Assembly (NCBI GenBank): GCA_017607445.1
Contig: JAEVHH010000001.1
Location: 806,001 to 870,000, forward strand
Source of the DNA: Histoplasma ohiense
Taxonomy: Eukaryota; Ascomycota; Eurotiomycetes; Onygenales; Ajellomycetaceae
Reading direction: 5' to 3'
Length of the DNA: 64,000 nt
Shown: positions 24,429-35,650 of the stretch, piece by piece
How the letters are laid out: the number at the start of each line of letters is the position of its first letter
Numbering within the stretch: position 1 is the stretch's first letter
Notes under the pieces: model-generated
What the model was told of the DNA's origin: nothing
Database searches by the model: none
Seen by the model: only the letters and a program-made list of their open reading frames with translations
Made by a program: the position numbers and the translations under genes

Positions 24429-25687
24429 TTTTGCTTCTTCTTTTTCGTCATCTGCTCCTTGGGATTTTGAAAGAAATAGCTATAGCTTTATATAGCTATA
24501 GATTTGAAGATATATATCACCGATAGGTCCGCTTAAGATTTTCATGTGTGGAAATGAATCAAGCGTCCAAATGTCACCAAGAGATGCAAAGTGGACTGAT
24601 ATTAATATATTAAACGCAATAATATGCATCATACAAGTGTTCCAAGTTGGGTGGCATTGTCTCCATCTTTGTTGCCATTTTTTTCCCCTTGAATTGACGG
24701 CAAATTTCAGAATATGCAGCATGTTGGTACGGAGTAAATGTACTGTACATACATACATGTACATGTACATGTACATGTACATACATTGTAGGAAGCTCCA
24801 CGAGCAACAGCATCAACGCCAACGGCGAACGATTTATCGTCCGGTGCCAGATAGTAGAGAAACATGGGCAAGGACGCCATGTTTTTCATACGGCATGCAT
24901 AACCTGTCTGTGGAAAGAGACAATCAAGGTTGGGTAAATTAATAAAATGTCAAAATGATTTAAAAAGAGAAATCAAACATTTTAAAATAAAATTTGAAGT
25001 CCACAAAGAAATAAGACTGAATTAACAAATGTTAAGTAAAGGACTGTCAAGCAAGCGTCTGGCTCTTCACTGAGCCTAAAATTGAGAGGAGGAGGTTGAG
25101 ATTCGTCGTGAGGAATCATTACAGTAAAGACAGGCGAATAGAAATGAGTGGCACAAGACTCAAATTAGCAAAATGGACCTGATTGTTCGCGCAAATGCGC
25201 TATTACAGAGAGCTACCACAACATTAATTTGAAAAAAGATTTCCTGACAACGGCGTAGGGAAGAGGATAGAATGACAATAGAGCAGCTAGCGCCATTAAT
25301 CCTACGAAAGGCAACTAATAATAGCAGACAGAATTATTTCATTCGTATCTATGCGTGCCCCGCAGATGAAAGCCGTCGAAGAAGCAAACGGAAGGATCAA
25401 ATAATATCAAATGTTCTTGTTGATGTTTTGGGAATAATAAATTCAAAGACGTCAAGTGCAGAAACAAGTACTTATGCACCTATGCAGACGCAAATGATAT
25501 AGATAGAATAGTTGATCAATAGTAACTATAACCCATGCACAGAATGGAAAATGAAAACAAAACAACCCCGACCAAACAACCAGGATAATGAAGTTGGAAT
25601 GGGAAAACCAAGACGCCGATCCCCCCTAGATCTCGTTGTTCTCCAAGTGGCTATCCTTAATATATACGGTGAAGGTTTAGAGATTTA
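24429..25687. other. Intergenic
   Basis: About 1.3 kb between the secreted protein's start and TAF4's 3' end, holding the (TGTACA)n array and no supported gene. Confidence 0.45.
24739..24788. repeat. (TGTACA)n / (ATAC)n short tandem repeat
   Basis: Begins with tgtactgtaca, passes through atacatac and continues as about four tandem acatgt units, ending in acatacattgta. The unit is self-complementary, so the array can fold on itself. Confidence 0.85.
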
Positions 25688-27518
25688 CTACCGCGAAGTC
25701 CTATCGACATCCTCCTTCGATTCCTTCGAATAAGCCTTCTGTAGATGCTTCGAGCCCTTGCCGTCGATCTCCAACACAAAAAGGATATCCCTAATCTGGA
25801 TCCCGGCCCCGCGTTCCTTATCATCCTCTCGCCAGTCTCCCATCTTTTTACTCGCTGGTTTACTAGTTCCTCCAACGCCACCAGCACTAGGCTTCGCAGC
25901 AGAAGTGCCTGGAACGGTAGCAGCAGGACTTGCCCTCGGCGGTGTGGAAAAACCACTCCGCGACGTTGTGGTAGATCCGGTGGTTAGCCAGCTGTAGGTT
26001 TTCTTTTTCCCGCCAAATCTGACTCCCGATGTCAGACTGTTCGTGGCCATCCGGGCCGTTTCAACGGACTGCTGATGTTGTACGGCTTCCGTGACTTTAG
26101 AGTCGACCTTTTTTAAGTCTTTTTTGGTGGTTTTGCGGTCATCTAGAGCACGCTCAGTGGCTGGAGTAGTCGGTGTGGCAGCGCCAGCAGTGGCGACTCC
26201 AACCGAACCCATCTTGCTGGAATCACCGTTTAGGGTCGTGTCGGCGTTCCTTCTGACTCGTTTACGAGCCCGTAGTTCTTCACTCGACATATCCTTTTCG
26301 ATCAAACTGCGACTCCGTTTCGCTACAATATGGGCTGCTGTAATCTGTTTATTGCTTGATAGTTCGTCAGCCTGGGAGGTATCAGGTGGAGAACCTAGAA
26401 GACATGATGGTTAGCTCAAAAGTTATCAAACGTTCCCAAGGCGGCTCGATTTGCATACGTTCAGGATTTGATGACCTAGCAAGCACATCTCTATTCGGTG
26501 GGCCATCTGCCCTTTTACTTGGGGGAGTTAATGGGACTGCCACGTCGCTCCACTGTAATGGAACAGCACCATGAGAATTGGCACGTCGATTGCTTGCTAT
26601 TTTGTAAGAATGATCGATTACCGAGCGAAGCCGCTCTTCGCATGCCAGTGAAATTAGAGACAATATATCGCCAAGTGGAGCGTTTTGGGTCAAAAGAGTT
26701 TTGCCGGTTCGTATCACGGAAGAGCCATCTGGACCTGTGACCTCGACAGGGCCAGCAGCACGCCCCGGGAAAGGACGATAGACGCCTTGCGCAGGCATTC
26801 GCACACCAAGGTCGTAGGCTCGCTTTTGTATTCGATCTTCCACCATTGCCGTGAACAGAAAAGATGACTGTAGAGGGTATTGCGTACGTCTGCTTGCTGC
26901 AGTATCTTGACGCAGCTTTTCGTCCCCAGCAGCGGCGGGTTCCGCAGGAGTCGGCGTACTAGTGGAAAACGTACCCTGCGTAGGCGTTGGCTTCTGCACC
27001 ACTGAGCCTAGGAAACTGGTTCCTGCGGAGACTACACCGGCGGATGGTTGGGAGGGGGAGGAGTTGTTGAAGTTCGTCTGGATGCGCGGGGGTGGTTTTG
27101 GGGCAGGAGGAGCCTGCCCATAAGCATGGGTCAAATATTCCTCTTCTTCTCTCACATCGATGCCAGACGAAGCCAAAACATCTGTTAGCTCAGCTGTATC
27201 GGTGGCTTTCTCGACGGGTCTCGATGGAGGTCCCATAGTTCCTGAAGATGGAGGTGGAGGAGCGGATATCGCTGGAGGGGAGGTGCCGTTGGTGAGGTTG
27301 CCGTTGGCCGGACTTCCTGTCCGAGGTAGCTGTAACGTGCCAAAGCCTGGAGACGAGTAGGGAGAGTGAGTCTGGGGTAAAGGTGAGAGGCGTTGTCGTT
27401 TTGGGGGAGGGGCGACGCTGCTGGCCGAAGAAGGGGCTCCAGGAGACGGGGACGGTGTGGAACCAGGCGGGGAGAAGGCCTGTGAAGCAAACTGTTGCTG
27501 GGACTGTGTTTGGGCCAT
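25688..27518 (-). CDS. TAF4: TFIID subunit TAF4
   Basis: Model complement(join(25688..26394,26459..27518)), 588 aa, one intron (GTATGC...TTCTAG, phase 1). TAF4 is a histone-fold subunit of the general transcription factor TFIID. The N-terminal half is a Pro/Ser/Gln-rich disordered region. The conserved TAF4 C-terminal domain starts near residue 115 (ELTDVLASSGIDVREEEEYL) and continues through YPLQSSFLF and the histone-fold segment LSLISLACEERLRSVIDHSYKI. After the splice it continues with KQITAAHIVAKRSRSL and the final RDILFVLEIDGKGSKHLQKAY. ATG at 27518 is the only in-frame start near a Met-Ala-Gln N-terminus. It is divergent to Ysh1, with 682 bp between start codons. Confidence 0.9.
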
Positions 27519-28200
27519 GACGAATATAGAACGGCGAAAGATGACGAGTGGGAGTTGGGTGGATGGTAATATGAGGAGCTATCGAGCTCGCGATTGAAGC
27601 ATCAAATCGCTAGCGGAGGGTGGGAAGACGGAGAGCAATGCGCCCTTCCAAGAGACGTGGTAGAAACGCTATCATTTCAGAGTAGTTCTGCGAAAGTTTG
27701 AACAGGAGTGAGCTGCGAAAATATCGCTATAGCCGGGTAGCCGCGACCAATATACATATATATATTTCTCCTGTCGTCGTCGTCGTCGTCGTCGTCCAGT
27801 TGGATGTTGCTCCAGATGTCGGATGTTTTGTGTCGCGGTTGTTTGCAACGAGTTTTTATGGCTAGTCACGTGAATGTATGATGACATAAGAAATTCAACC
27901 ATTGAGATCTCCGCCAGGATTCATCGACATAAAGACGACGAGAGAGAGGAACAATAACCCGATTATTCGAGTGAGATGACCAAATATTTGAAGGGGATCT
28001 GGAGCAATAACACGATAACCGAATTGCGCATTGATGACTCATTATATTTAAATGTCATCATTCTAATGAGAGGAATAAGTCTCTACACAAACGTCGATTC
28101 TCCATGCGTCAAAACGTTATAGGTTTATGACAAAATATCAAACAGTTTGACGGATGTCGCGTCTGTAAAGCTAGAAGATTGAGAGATTTCAATATATGTC
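27519..28200. promoter_or_regulatory. Bidirectional intergenic region TAF4 / YSH1
   Basis: 682 bp separates the two divergent start codons, so the promoters of TAF4 and YSH1 must lie here. It contains a (GTC)n triplet array at about 27774-27796. No individual binding site can be assigned. Confidence 0.5.
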
Positions 28201-31200
28201 ATGGCAGCAAAACGGAAGGCGTCCTCTCTTCACGCCGTTGACGGTGATGAGCCTGTTGACCCTTCTGACGAGCTCCTGTTCTACAATCTTGGTGGCGGAA
28301 ATGAAGTCGGGAGGTCATGTCATATCATTCAATACAAGGGGAAGACAGTTATGGTGAGCAATTGTTATTATGTCGTTGTTCGTTGTGCCGCATCGCTTTT
28401 CAGTCCAGCCAATGCTAATTGTATAGCTTGACGCTGGAATGCACCCGGCGAAAGATGGTTTCGCTGCACTCCCATTCTTCGACGATTTTGACCTAAGCAC
28501 TGTCGATATCCTTCTTATAAGCCAGTACGTCAAATGATTTTTTTTTTCGTATTTTTGTATCTTTGATTTTGATCTTGCTGCGAATATTCTGGATTGCAAA
28601 GATGAAATCTATCATTAAAATTTGTATCAACCACAGCACGGACCGAAGAGCTCTCTATTTCACTTTTCGGAGAATGACTCTTGCAAATTTTGTTACCTCT
28701 TCATTCTCCCTTATCCTGAATATATATATATGTATAGATGAGAAAACAAATGAAATTATCCCCCGTCCTCGTCTTGCATACGTGCTTGTTTTCTCTATCC
28801 ATCTCTTGTATTGTGCTCGACTTAGAATCGCGCGTCTACATGCATACCCCCTGTCCATTAGTCTGCGTATTTCATTATATTTTCTGTTCTCGAAAACCAG
28901 ACACCCAGCTAATCCATTGCTTTTGAGCAAACTAGTTTCCATCTGGACCACTCAGCCAGTCTACCCTACGTCCTTAGCAAAACCAACTTCAGAGGTCGGG
29001 TTTTTATGACCCATGCTACCAAAGCTATCTACAAATGGTTGATCCAGGACAATGTCCGGGTTAGCAATACGTCATCTTCCTCCGATCAGCGCACAACTCT
29101 CTACACGGAACAAGACCACCTCTCGACCTTGTCCCATATCGAAGCGATTGATTTCAACACCACCCATACTATCAACAACATTCGTATTACCCCATTTCCT
29201 GCGGGTCATGTCCTTGGTGCAGCCATGTTTCTTATCTCAATCGCTGGTCTTAACATTCTATTCACGGGCGACTACTCTCGTGAAGAAGACCGACATCTTA
29301 TATCAGCGGAAGCACCAAAAGGTGTCAAAGTTGACGTGCTCATCACTGAATCCACATTCGGTGTATCTTCCAATCCACCTCGCTTGGAACGAGAGGCAGC
29401 GCTTATTAAATCTATCACATCAATTCTTAACCGAGGAGGACGGGTTCTCATGCCAGTTTTTGCCCTAGGACGAGCACAGGAGCTCTTATTAATTCTCGAC
29501 GAATACTGGAGTCGGCATCCCGAGTTGCAGAAGATACCTATCTACTATATCGGAAACATTGCACGGAGATGTATGGTTGTTTATCAGACATACATTGGAG
29601 CCATGAACGAAAATATCAAGCGCCTTTTCCGCCAAAGGATGGCGGAGGCTGAAGCCTCCGGGGACAAGAGCATCAGCGCAGGACCGTGGGATTTCCGGTT
29701 CGTGCGCAGTGTGAGGAGTATTGAGCGCTTTGATGATGTGGGCGGATGCGTCATGCTTGCCTCTCCTGGTATGCTGCAAACAGGCACTAGCCGGGAACTT
29801 CTGGAACGGTGGGCGCCAAACGAACGAAACGGTGTAATTATGACTGGCTATAGTGTTGAGGGTACTATGGGCAAACAGATCCTAAATGAGCCAGAGCAAA
29901 TTCCGGCAGTGATGAGCGGCAGGAATGCTGTTGGGCCGGCTAGGAGAATGGCCACTGGAGATGACGATGAGCAAAAGGTCATGATTCCGAGGCGATGCAG
30001 CGTGGATGAAATAAGTTTTGCAGCCCACGTCGATGGAATGGAGAACCGCGCGTTTATTGAAGAAGTTGGCGCCCCTGTTGTGGTGAGTTTGATTTCTGCC
30101 CTTCCTGGAAACTTAGTTCCCATACTTGATTTTACTGACGGTTCACCAAAGATCCTTGTCCACGGAGAAAAAAACCAAATGATGCGCCTTAAATCCAAAC
30201 TGCTAAGTTTAAACACGGACAAAACCGTCAAAGTCAAAGTATATACGCCAGCAAACTGCGAGGAAGTCCGAATACCCTTCCAAGTCGACAAGGTTGCCAA
30301 AGTCGTCGGGCGGCTTGCAGAGACCGTACCACCTTCTGACCATAAGGAGTCACGACTTCTGAACGGCGTTCTCGTGCAACACGGATTCAAGTTATCCCTG
30401 ATGGCGCCTGAAGATCTCAGGGAATATGCTGGCCTGGCTACCACGACCGTCACTTGCAAACAGCACATCACGCTCAACACGGCCAGCATTGAATTGATCC
30501 GATGGGCGTTGGAGGGGACCTTTGGCGCTGTTGAGGAAATCCGTCCCGATCGCCCAAAGGCCGAAGACCTGAAAACCAACGGTTTTGACGGGGAGAGTAC
30601 CGGTGTAAAGAAAGAAGAAGAAGAAGAGAAAGTTGATGAGGAAATCACGGCGGAAGAAACACTGGCGTATCTAGTGATGGGCTGCGTTACTATCCTCTAC
30701 ACTCCACGAACGCGAGAGGTGATCGTCGAGTGGGAAGGGAATATGATGAACGATGGGATTGCCGATGCAGTCATGGCGGTGTTACTTACAGTGGAGACCA
30801 GCCCAGCTTCTGTAAAACGTATGAATGCATACAACTAAAACTCCATTTGTGTTATTCGTCGTATTCTAATTTTGATTACTCTTTCAACAGGCTCAAGCAA
30901 ACAACACCGGCACTTACACTCGCACACCCCACCCCTCACCTTACCAAATCCACACTCCAACCTAACACCAGAAGAACGCCTCGCCCGCCTCTGCATGCTG
31001 CTCGAAGCGCAATTCGGGCCCAACATCGCGCCCATCGAAAAGCCAAGGATCAAGCAAACCTCCTTCGCCGCGGCCACCACCACCACCTCCTCAACACTTA
31101 ACAAAAATGGCACCTCGACACCAAGAACAACAGCAACAGTAGCATCAACCCTCTTAAAACCAGACCAAGACGCCACCAGCGCAGTCTCCACCTCAACCGC

Positions 31201-31600
31201 TTCGGGCACGACAATTACCGCACCCTCCCCGTCCCTCTCTCCCTCACCCACACCAACACCATCGCCCGAAGACCTCACTGCCGAAGACCTGTACGAGCTC
31301 GAATCTGCGGAGTTGGAGCGGCTTTACAGTCTCGGCATTCCCGTGCCAGGTCTGGAGATCCGGGTCGACAAGCATGTGGCGCGTGTGTGGCTGGAGACAC
31401 TGGAGGTGGAGTGCGGGTCTGCGGTGTTGAGGGACCGCGTGCGGGTAGTTGTTGAGCGAGCTGTGGAGACGGTGGCGGGTTTGTGGAGGGGGCCGATACA
31501 AGGAGGAAGAGGGTCGAGGGTGGGAGTTGGGAAGGCAAAGCTGGAGGGAGAGGGCGAAAAGATGGCGGTTAGGGAAGGGAAGGGATACGGTGTTGATTGA
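28201..31600 (+). CDS. YSH1: mRNA 3'-end processing endonuclease Ysh1 (CPSF-73)
   Basis: Model join(28201..28353,28427..28524,28936..30082,30152..30818,30891..31600), 924 aa, four introns, phases consistent. Ysh1 is the nuclease subunit of the cleavage and polyadenylation factor. The metallo-beta-lactamase core shows HFHLDH (residues 84-89, completed by splicing), ESTFG, TGDYSREEDRHL and GHVLGAAMF. The beta-CASP domain follows, with VFALGRAQELLLILDEYW, MVVYQTYIGAMN, DFRFVRS, GGCVMLASPGMLQTGTSREL and AAHVDG. The C-terminal domain carries the NLTPEERLARLCMLLEAQFG block and a long low-complexity Ser/Thr/Pro insert. Intron 2 is long (411 nt). Intron 3 (30083-30151) is 69 nt and has no in-frame stop, so it can be mistaken for coding; removing it gives the conserved PVVILVHGEKNQMMRLK. 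Confidence 0.93.
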
Positions 31601-32060
31601 GGAATGAAATACTTCTTTATTACGTGATACATGAAGGAGGAAATGGATCTATATGTACTGTACTTCTAGAATATGATTGGAGGCTACATCTTCATTCTTT
31701 CTAAGACAAAAATGAAAGAAAAAACACTCACTATATATACCCCCGTCGCGAACAATCAATCTTCATCGGGATATAAATACCTTATAACATCATACTCTTG
31801 CATAATCCTTCTAGTTCATCTGACTACCATCCATTAACTATCCATCAATGTATGCATAATCCATTATTCCATTATTCAGTTAACAATCAATCCATGCAGC
31901 AATGGAAATAGAAAGAACCCCACTCACAATGGAGCACATACTCTCATTCCTCACTCAACAACATACTATTATACTGTTATTACCAAGCATAGCAGGCTAC
32001 AAAAAGAAAAGAAAAAGAAATGGGAATGGAAATAATAAAAACTATCTATCTATCTATCTA

Positions 32061-32104
<44 letters not shown>

Positions 32105-33172
32105 GGTCGGCAAGTACATGTACATCTGGCGCAGGGGATTGCAGCCTTGAGTCACTCACTCATTTGATTGTATTTCATTCTACACTCTTTTATATCCTTT
32201 TCCTTCGTCCTTTGTTTCTCTTTCTTCAGGAACAGCGTTGGCTGCTCCTTGATAACCTGCTGAGTCTGTATCAGAGGAAGCCGCATGATTTTGATCCTTA
32301 CTTGTATATACTGAGGAGCTCCCGTATAGTTCTCTAGGTCCGGCGGTGTAGAAATGATAATAAATAATAATAACTAACTAATATATATATATATATATTA
32401 TAATAAAAAAAAGGGCCTAGGCTTCCACTAGCGCCCCGCACACTGTCTAGAACCCCCAGTAGATAGCAACCAAATACAACCACTTTAGACATCCATCAGA
32501 AACAATATTACGTGGTTCGGATTTTCGCCAACCCCTCCAATAGCACAGATTAAACACTCGGCGTAGTCTAGCACAATGACACAGGAGAACACAGCAGAAG
32601 CAACGGAGTGTGCGCAGCGTAATAGGGACAGGAACTTGAGAGTTTAATGTGAGTACCGTTACTTGTTTATTATTTAATCATCATTTCTATTTTGCTTTAT
32701 TTTGGCAGACTTCCGAAAAAAAAACAAATCAAGTTTGATATTCTGTGCTATTAATATTTCATGATAAAAATGGGGGTAAAAGGCCCAAAAGAATAAGGGA
32801 AACAAGGGTGGAAATGGTGAAGAGCTGCGGAACGGGGTATTGGTAAAGTGTAATTGCAATTGAACTTGTGTCGGGAAAGGATTATAAGAAGGCGGAGAAC
32901 GTGAGTGAAGAAATCAAATACGGCTCTTCAGGTCCTCCTGCAGCAGTCATTGTGTTGTATGAAGGGTTAAAAGTAGACATGCCATCGTCGCTGACCTGCA
33001 ACGCTTAAAAAGTGGAATAGAGTCAAGGGGAAAAAAGTAAAATTAAAAAAAAAGGATGAGATCCCGTGTACTAAGCGATACAGACCGCCAAAGAGATAAT
33101 ATATGCATCTGGCAGTGGAACGGTGAAATAACATTTGAAACTGAAATATTGAGTACGAGAGACTGGGAATGA
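31601..33172. other. Intergenic between convergent YSH1 and PHD gene
   Basis: No gene supported. Low-complexity blocks: (TATC)n then (AT)n at 32043-32101, and (AT)n at about 32382-32399. A near copy of the tgtactgtaca motif lies at 31654-31664. Confidence 0.5.
32043..32101. repeat. Compound microsatellite (TATC)n(AT)n
   Basis: About five TATC units run directly into about 18 AT units. Similar (AT)n blocks occur at 38341-38379 and 38840-38865. Confidence 0.95.
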
Positions 33173-35650
33173 CTATCGGAACCGGTACGACTTGTGAGCA
33201 AGGGGGGACGTGGGGATTTGGCCACCTAGGGTGCCAGCAAGGGGGTCTCGAATCCGGCCACCTCTCATCGGCGTTTGAGTGCAATATATACATATGTAGA
33301 CAGGGGGGAGACTCTGGCGGTCCAGGCCAACGCATTTCGTATGGAGCCAATGTGTGCAAGATTCGCTAGTTCAGTCAAGGAAGTTAGTAAAAATGAATAA
33401 AAAGGGGGGTTTTATTTGGCGAAAGAAGGACGGGGTAACATACCACTGGATCATCAGATGTCCACCATTATCCATCGAGTTACAAACACACCTGGTTCCA
33501 TTGCTAGGATTGCTCTGGCGATCGGTAGTTGGTGTTGCAAAATCAGGATCCGTAATCGTAGTAGGTGAACTGATATCTCCGTGGTGGGAATCGAATTGAC
33601 TACCAAGCCCAGGTGGAGATGATCGTAATGTTCCCGGATTATGCAAGTGGCGCGTCTTACGGTTATATAGGGCTGTGGGCAGCTTGGCCTGTCTGCTCCG
33701 TGTCCTCAACACCTGTTTCAGTGCATGCTGGGCGTCACCTGCCTCATCGTCATCTTCTTGAGTGGCTTCGGAGTCAGTTATCGACTGGCCGCGCGAGTGG
33801 CCACCGGGAGGGTTAGTGTGTTGTCGACGAGTCAACATCCGACTGTCTTTCTGAGCGGGTAATTGTGGTAACCTCCCGCTACTACGCGACGAGTTTGTCC
33901 AGGGCGAATGTCGTCCGGAGTGAGGAGATGCCACAGTTGACGAATAAGAGGAGGAGCTTTTAGACTGCGGGCGTGAGGTGGAATGCGCACACGACATGTT
34001 ACGCTGCCGTGGAGTAGATTCGGGAGGTATATGAAAAGAGGTGTTTGTACTGTGAGAAATTGGAAAATCGGATTCATCCGAGGATTCAGTCTCACTCTCA
34101 GCGGACGACTCTTCTAGGTCCATTCCCGGTCCACGAGCCAAGGTCGCCGGTGGCTCAGTTACCACTTTCATCTCAGTTTTAGCGCGTCCATCCTTCCCGA
34201 TTTTTAAAACCACCGACTCAACAGGTGCACATAGAGCTGCCGACGAGCTAGGGCGATGAAATGAGGGCGCTTCTGTTTTCAGAGGTGACAAGCGGCCTTT
34301 GGTAGGGGTTTTTCTTACACCATTACCATAAGAGCCAGCGCCAGAAGAATATACACTTGCATGGCGATTGTGCGGGTGGGTGGAATGAGTAGAGTTTCGT
34401 CTGGAGAGCAACTGCAAAGATCGTGACTGACGGAGGGCATCCAATGCTTCATCAGCGGCTTCAGCTTTACGGCGGGCTAAACTCTTAGCACGCTTCAACT
34501 CTTTCAGTTTTTTCTCACGTTTGGACTCCTCAGTTTGATGATGATATGGTTGACGAGTCTCCAGCCGAGGGGGCGTATTCTGTGGCATGTTTGATTCTGA
34601 AAACCCGAATCTACGAGCGGGAGAGCTTAAGAACATGGCAGGGTCCTCATCTCGTACGGTGGGGAGACGGGGGGACGTCGAGAACGAGGAATGATAAAGG
34701 TTAGAGTCTATGGATCCCATTGAGGGGGTATTGAAAGCGTGAGAATCGTCAAAATGTCCCATCCCGGACGTGGCTTGTAGGGTATCGAATTTGGGAACCT
34801 GGAGGGTGTCATTCTGCAGTCCACTTTGAACAAATCCATGATCAAAGGCAGCAGTAGTTGTTTGGTTCGGTCCGAAGGGGTCTCCATAATTGTCTGGCAT
34901 ATCCAGCGAATCAGTTGAGAATTGTGTATCCTGGTCCCAAAAGAGCCTATTTTGTGGCAAGAATGGTGAATCTGCTGAAGAGCCAGCAGCTGCCTGGAAT
35001 AGGTTCAGAGTTTGACCATCAAAGAGGTTGGCGGAGATTCCACCAACCCGGCTTGGAGTCTGTAGGTGACCCGAGTCGGGGGGTCCCATCATACCATCAG
35101 CACCACCAGTAGTACTCCCCGTGGCTAGATGTGTATGGACGGGATTGCTCTTGTTCTGCATCTTTCTCCTGCCCGTGCTCGTTGGGGGTGGGGTTTGCAT
35201 CGAAGCTGCTGAGTGTTTCGCAGAGTCACTTGTATCCTTACCACCCTCATCTCCCTGATCGTCTGATGTTTTCTTCCCAGACCTGCTGTTGCTGCTTTTT
35301 TTTGCGCCGCCCTTGGTCTTCTTCACCCCAACAGTTCCAGCAAGTGTAGTCCGTTCAAGCTGCGGGGAGAGACTCAGTGCAAACGAGGCAGAGGGCTCGA
35401 GGTTGGAGTCCCGTTCGGCTAAGCCATGGAGATAGTTGTGATTGGAAGGGGTCGTCAATCCGAATCGCTGGGGGGTTTTGAGGAATTCAGGGCTCGACGC
35501 GTAGGGGTCTGCCGTGTTCCAGGTGACTCGAGGGTCGTAGAAGCTGGATTCGAGCTTCGGGGTTTGGAAGGTCGACTCGCCGAAGGCAACAGAAGTCGGG
35601 GTTCTCTTTGGGGTCTGAGGGTCGCCATTGGAGGAGTTGAAACTGCTCAT
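33173..35650 (-). CDS. PHD-finger protein
   Basis: Model complement(join(33173..33365,33444..35650)), 799 aa, one intron (GTATGT...AACTAG, phase 2) that splits the PHD finger. Residues 1-700 are low-complexity Ser/Pro-rich with a Lys/Arg-rich segment (KREKKLKELKRAKSLARRK) near 380-400. The C-terminal PHD has the full C4HC3 set: Cys721, Cys723, Cys736, Cys739, His744, Cys747, Cys763 and Cys766, with the aromatic W742. The tail has GGRIRDP and ends HKSYRFR. PHD fingers of this kind usually read histone H3 tails, so a chromatin role is inferred. The ATG at 35650 is preferred; an in-frame ATG at 35689 would add 13 hydrophobic residues. The full-length family is not one I can name. Confidence 0.85.

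Noticed and set aside
33173..33365. Suspected frameshift in the PHD finger second half
   Set aside because: Re-reading the minus strand gave an uninterrupted C4HC3 pattern; the suspicion came from a misread AT run.
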